Positions 16,642 through 19,920 of a DNA stretch of 19,920 bases are shown here, piece after piece (position 1 is the first letter of the stretch; each line of letters opens with the position of its first letter). This stretch comes from Giardia muris. Lineage: Eukaryota > Fornicata > Diplomonadida > Hexamitidae. The position numbers were made by a program, and so were the translations under genes. The stretch covers positions 1-19,920 of the forward strand of contig VDLU01000016.1 in assembly GCA_006247105.1 (NCBI GenBank), given 5' to 3'. The notes beneath the pieces are model-generated. The model was not told the DNA's origin, searched no databases, and saw nothing but the letters and a program-made list of their open reading frames with translations.

Positions 16642-16954
16642 AAAGGACCACAAGGTCGTTCGTGCATGGCTCGTGCGCGTGCTCTTATTGGTGCTCGCGA
16701 GGCGGTTGCAGCAGCTTCGGCTCTTTCCTGTGCAAACAAAGCAGCAGGTAACGATTCTGAAACTTGGCATTGATGAAGATGCATGGAAAACCGTCGCTGG
16801 GGTTTATGCAGCCGACGCTTTCACCATGATTCACCCTCAGAACACCTCAGCAAGATTCTATGAAGAAATTCTCAATGAGGAGAAAGGTGCGTATCTGCAT
16901 CGGTTGTTGAGGCTCGAGTCCGGCTTGGAGCAGTTAAAGGACAACAGTTGGTGA
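16522..16954 (+). other. Possible small gene with a cis-spliced intron (intron ~16530-16641)
   Basis: An open frame with no ATG at its 5' end runs from about 16643 to a TGA at 16954. It reads a plausible protein (KDHKVVRAWLVRVLLLVLAR, then VTILKLGIDEDAWKTVAGVY, FYEEILNEEKGAYLHRLLRL). Just before it is CTGACACTCAG (16631-16641), one base from the Giardia 3' splice consensus CTRACACRCAG. An upstream ATG at 16522 followed by GTATAAC at 16530 gives an 8-base first exon that restores the frame; GTATAAC shares only GTAT with the usual GTATGT. The product would be about 106 residues and is not one I recognise. The 5' splice site is the weak point; the alternative is a non-coding gap between genes. 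Confidence 0.3.
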
Positions 16955-17022
16955 CATCAACGATGAGTCGCATAGTTCCTTGTCGTGTAGAAGCTGCTGA
17001 TGACGCTGATCTCGATGCAATT

Positions 17023-17031
17023 GGGTAAAAA
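17023..17031 (+). promoter_or_regulatory. A-rich initiator before the small ankyrin gene
   Basis: GGGTAAAAA lies directly before the ATG at 17032, a textbook A-rich Giardia initiator context, and fixes the start. Confidence 0.55.
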
Positions 17032-17838
17032 ATGGTGCAGAATTCGACTCATCCTGAAGCCACATGGACTCAATTGATGGAGGCAGCAGAGGGTGGGGTA
17101 GTCACCGATGAGCTTCTGGGTCAAGCCGGTCAGGTCCTCCAAGGGATGTATACCTTCGGATCTTGGAACATTCCTCATCCGTCAGCCCTTATGATCGCAG
17201 CTGCCCGTGGAAATACAGATGCAGTCGCACGTATCCTTCCTTTTGAAGAGGGGAATAGAAACCCTGTCGGTTGGACCGCTTTGATGTTTTCTGCCGCTCT
17301 TGGCCATCTGGAGTGTGCCAAGCTACTTATCCGCGAGGCTGGCATGTGTTGCAACGATGGAATGACCGCTTTACTCGAGGCAGCTCAACATGGACATGCA
17401 GACATTGTCGCCCTCCTCTTGGAAAAGGAGGGCGATCTCGTTACAACAGATATATTTCCATTCGGAGAGGGCTTCACAGCACTCATGATGGCTGCTAAGG
17501 CGGGCCATCAGAAAAGCACAGAGCTATTGATTCCGACTCAAGCTGGAAAGGCGCAACCGGATGGTTGGACCGCCCTCATGTGGGCAGCTTACGACGGAAG
17601 GCTCGAGTGCTTAAAGCTATTGATCCCTTACGAGGCAAATCGAGTGCTCAAAGGAGAGAACAGTGAGGGATGGACAGCTCTGATCGTTGCCGCCAGCGAA
17701 GGCCATATGGACTGTGTTGACGCCCTTGTTGAGACGGAGCTTGAAGCGAGCAAGGCTCTGTTGAAGGAACTGCTCGAGAATGGAGATTGCGATCTGAAGC
17801 TATCACAGATTGAGCACCTGGAATCCTTAATTCAGTAA
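17032..17838 (+). CDS. Ankyrin-repeat protein, Giardia 21.1-type (short)
   Basis: A 268-residue protein made almost entirely of ankyrin repeats from about residue 10 to 240. Repeats carry the family signature GWTALM..AA..GHLECAKLLI in several variants (HPSALMIAAARGNTDAVARI, DGMTALLEAAQHGHADIVAL, DGWTALMWAAYDGRLECLKL). A short helical tail follows. There is no kinase, RING or coiled-coil extension, so it would act through binding only; the partner is unknown. The start follows TAAAAA. Its TAA (17836-17838) directly abuts the stop of the convergent flagellar-transport gene, and AGTAATC, one mismatch from the poly(A) consensus, overlaps the stop. Confidence 0.88.
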   Translation: MVQNSTHPEATWTQLMEAAEGGVVTDELLGQAGQVLQGMYTFGSWNIPHPSALMIAAARGNTDAVARILPFEEGNRNPVGWTALMFSAALGHLECAKLLIREAGMCCNDGMTALLEAAQHGHADIVALLLEKEGDLVTTDIFPFGEGFTALMMAAKAGHQKSTELLIPTQAGKAQPDGWTALMWAAYDGRLECLKLLIPYEANRVLKGENSEGWTALIVAASEGHMDCVDALVETELEASKALLKELLENGDCDLKLSQIEHLESLIQ

Positions 17839-19920
17839 TCATTCAGAGTACCACGCCCGCATCCATTGCTCATAGCGACGCTTTGCTAGGTTTAGATCCT
17901 CGTAGACTATCAGGGGCCGGAGTTCTTGGTCCTCGAATTGCCTCCCACCCGTCACGTCGTCGAATGTCTCCCCCGTGACAGTGAATGGCTTTTCTACATT
18001 GATCTTCTTCCCACACATGAGGCAAGGGGTGTTGTAAGTCTTGACCTCCTCGGGGCGATACACATCTGCTAGACCAAGCTGTGAGCACGTCCAGAAGCAA
18101 TATGGACACTCGCAATAGTCTGCAAGGGTGATTTGTAGTCCCGTGGCCGTATCTAACGGGAGGACAGCCATACAGTGATCACATCGAAGTAGTCCGATTG
18201 GAAGGTCTTCCCCACACGAACAGCAAGGCTTCGTCCCCTTTGAGGCCTGTTCCCCACGCTTATATTTGCGGACCACCTGTTCCACGGCCTTCAAGTACTT
18301 CTCCGGAATCTGGTCCTTATGTCCTGATAGAAGCGTTCGAGCACACTCATACCCTTCCTGAGCCATCACTGATCCTGCCCTAGTACATTCGACGGTAGCA
18401 GGGAGAAGGATCTTGAACGCATTCGCCCCGAAATGACTCGAGATCCTACTCACACGGTAGAAGCAGATAGCCGCTTGTAAATGCATCTCCTGCTTCGCAA
18501 AAAGCTTCCCTAGGTCTATGCTATGGAGATTAATCAAACGATCACGAAAACTTGCGGGCATCTTTCCTGCCTGAGCATATATCTTCGCAGCACATTGGAG
18601 GAGAAGAGACTTTGCCTTTGAATAGTGCTCCTCATCAGTTTCTCGGTCCGCAAGCCCGCAGACCACAGCTGCCGCCTCCGAATATCGCTCCATCGCGAGG
18701 AAGATCTTGAAGATATAGCTTGAGGAGCGTTTCATCCCATCGGGTGCGCTCTTGAGATGGTCAATGACGTACTCAAACATCGACTTACAGGTTCGAAGGA
18801 GGTCAATCGCCTTATCTATGTCTGTCGTCCCATTTCCATGCGTAATCAGGAGCTTGATAGCAAAGTCTTGCGCCCCCGAAAGCTCAAGGAAGTGCGCAGC
18901 GACACCGACATTACGAGGAGCTCCATTACCAGACTCAAGTGTAAGGTCTGGTGTTGCGAAATACTTGGCGGCCTTTCGAAGGAACTCAGGAGGAGCGGAC
19001 TTATCGACGACTCGTACCAAAAGGTCCTCATTCCCAGACTTGATGGCAAGGTCGAAGGCATCGTCGTACATGCCACTGAGGGCTGAAAAAAATATTGCCT
19101 TCTTGGCGTTTCCAGCGTTGGCATAGTGTGTCGCTAGACTTGCGCTAGATAGACGCAGATCTGCTTCCAGCTCACGAACGTTCAGTGTTGCCGACTCGAC
19201 GAAATTTTTGCCAGACGAACCGGGGGACTGTGGGGTTCGAGCTGCATCGAACTTTCGTTTGATGTCCTTAACTGCAGACTCGGCCTCGGCCACACGATTG
19301 AGAGTAAGAAGGCAATCAACTATCTCCTTCGTCCGTCCAGCACGTTTGAAGAGGGCCAAAGCCTTCGTGACATCAGTTTTGAGGTAAACTCGAGCAAGGT
19401 CAGAAATCGTCCCACTATCTGTGATGCTGTCAATTAACCGTTCCGCCTCTTCATATTGCATGGCCTTGATGTAGTTATTAGCTGCGAGAGAGGTTAGGAT
19501 CGAGGGTTGAAGTTCCACGTTGTCCTGAGGATTGATCACATCCGTGACAGCAGTTGGGATGCAAGCGAGAATATCACTCTTTCGACTGTCTAGACTGAGC
19601 GCAGCATCGATTTCACGGACGAGGGAGTTATTAGTGGACTCCTCCTGTTGCGTGGCCTGTAACCTGGCTATCTTCGAGGAGACACGAGCGAGGAGGTCAG
19701 GAAGCAAATGGAAGAGAAGTAACGGTTTCTGCTGCGGTCCTCCTCCCGCCCCACGACCGACACGAAGCTCATTTGCATCTGTCATTGCTTGTACGGCGGC
19801 GAAGACATTGATCTCACCAAGGTGCAGTCCATTGATTTCTTGATCAAGACGATGGTAGCAAGCCTCCGTGAAGTTTGAGGCGGCCTCAAACAGGATAGCG
19901 GCATCGCCATACCTCTTCTG
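17839..19920 (-). CDS. Intraflagellar transport complex A subunit, IFT144/WDR19-like (partial, C-terminal part)
   Basis: The frame is open from the right edge (19920) to a TGA at 17841-17839, 693 residues; an ATG at 19785 is internal, not the start. The visible part is a helical TPR-type solenoid (RYGDAAILFEAASNFTEACY, then ARVYLKTDVTKALALFKRAG) followed by a zinc-binding C-terminus at ~566-636. That region holds CCSC, CDHC, an ATG tripeptide, CECPYC and CLMC, preceded by EKYLKAVEQVVRK. This order of cysteine pairs, the ATG tripeptide and the preceding helix match what I recall of IFT144/WDR19; IFT121 and IFT122 have related C-termini and are alternatives. The IFT-A complex drives retrograde transport and membrane-protein entry in flagella. 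The N-terminal WD40 propellers should lie beyond the window. Confidence 0.75.
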   Translation of the reverse strand, partial: QKRYGDAAILFEAASNFTEACYHRLDQEINGLHLGEINVFAAVQAMTDANELRVGRGAGGGPQQKPLLLFHLLPDLLARVSSKIARLQATQQEESTNNSLVREIDAALSLDSRKSDILACIPTAVTDVINPQDNVELQPSILTSLAANNYIKAMQYEEAERLIDSITDSGTISDLARVYLKTDVTKALALFKRAGRTKEIVDCLLTLNRVAEAESAVKDIKRKFDAARTPQSPGSSGKNFVESATLNVRELEADLRLSSASLATHYANAGNAKKAIFFSALSGMYDDAFDLAIKSGNEDLLVRVVDKSAPPEFLRKAAKYFATPDLTLESGNGAPRNVGVAAHFLELSGAQDFAIKLLITHGNGTTDIDKAIDLLRTCKSMFEYVIDHLKSAPDGMKRSSSYIFKIFLAMERYSEAAAVVCGLADRETDEEHYSKAKSLLLQCAAKIYAQAGKMPASFRDRLINLHSIDLGKLFAKQEMHLQAAICFYRVSRISSHFGANAFKILLPATVECTRAGSVMAQEGYECARTLLSGHKDQIPEKYLKAVEQVVRKYKRGEQASKGTKPCCSCGEDLPIGLLRCDHCMAVLPLDTATGLQITLADYCECPYCFWTCSQLGLADVYRPEEVKTYNTPCLMCGKKINVEKPFTVTGETFDDVTGGRQFEDQELRPLIVYEDLNLAKRRYEQWMRAWYSE

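Noticed and set aside
1..19920. CRISPR array or bacterial operon signals
   Set aside because: No regularly spaced short repeats or Shine-Dalgarno-led operons are visible, and all recognisable genes are eukaryotic.

Overview
The window looks like a subtelomeric or rDNA-proximal stretch of a Giardia chromosome, joined to ordinary core genes. Three things point to Giardia. (1) The first 199 bases are the 5' end of a eukaryotic-type SSU rRNA, short and GC-rich. (2) Three cysteine-rich surface-protein units (VSPs) carry dense CxxC motifs, GGCY motifs and a near-identical C-terminal membrane anchor ending in CRGK, each followed at once by AGTGAAT, a match to the Giardia poly(A) consensus AGTRAAY. 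(3) There are several ankyrin proteins of the Giardia '21.1'/Nek type, and genes are packed tightly on both strands without introns in the long ORFs. From memory, the rRNA and the CRGK tail (G. intestinalis has CRGKA) are not G. intestinalis; G. muris or a relative is my best guess, by inference.

Layout. 1-199 is the SSU rRNA 5' end on the minus strand. 200-690 is rDNA spacer with a duplicated, promoter-like block. 690-2157 is GC-rich with no credible gene. 2158-3863 (-) is an ankyrin plus coiled-coil 21.1-type gene whose last part is in another frame. 3864-4553 holds no gene I can support. 4554-5236 (+) is a decayed ankyrin-RING gene with two frame changes. 5332-10486 (-) is a head-to-tail VSP array: one complete gene (8786-10486) followed downstream by two copies that lack start codon, signal peptide and promoter. 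Each truncated copy begins only about 10-25 bases after the stop of the copy before it.

From about 10.5 kb the composition becomes less GC-rich and the genes are intact. 10704-12395 (+) is an ankyrin-Nek-type kinase lacking the catalytic aspartate. 12418-14523 (-) is a large membrane protein of unknown function. 14561-16447 (+) is an unknown, apparently helical protein. 16448-17031 contains a possible small spliced gene. 17032-17838 (+) is a short ankyrin protein. 17839-19920 (-) is the C-terminal part of an intraflagellar-transport A subunit, most like IFT144/WDR19, running off the right edge.

How the parts fit: the left half resembles an antigen-variation locus, with one expressible VSP plus start-less cassettes that could donate sequence by gene conversion or may simply be decaying. 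The right half is constitutive core genome (flagellar transport, signalling and scaffold proteins) with divergent pairs sharing very short promoters and convergent pairs that end within 0-22 bases of each other.
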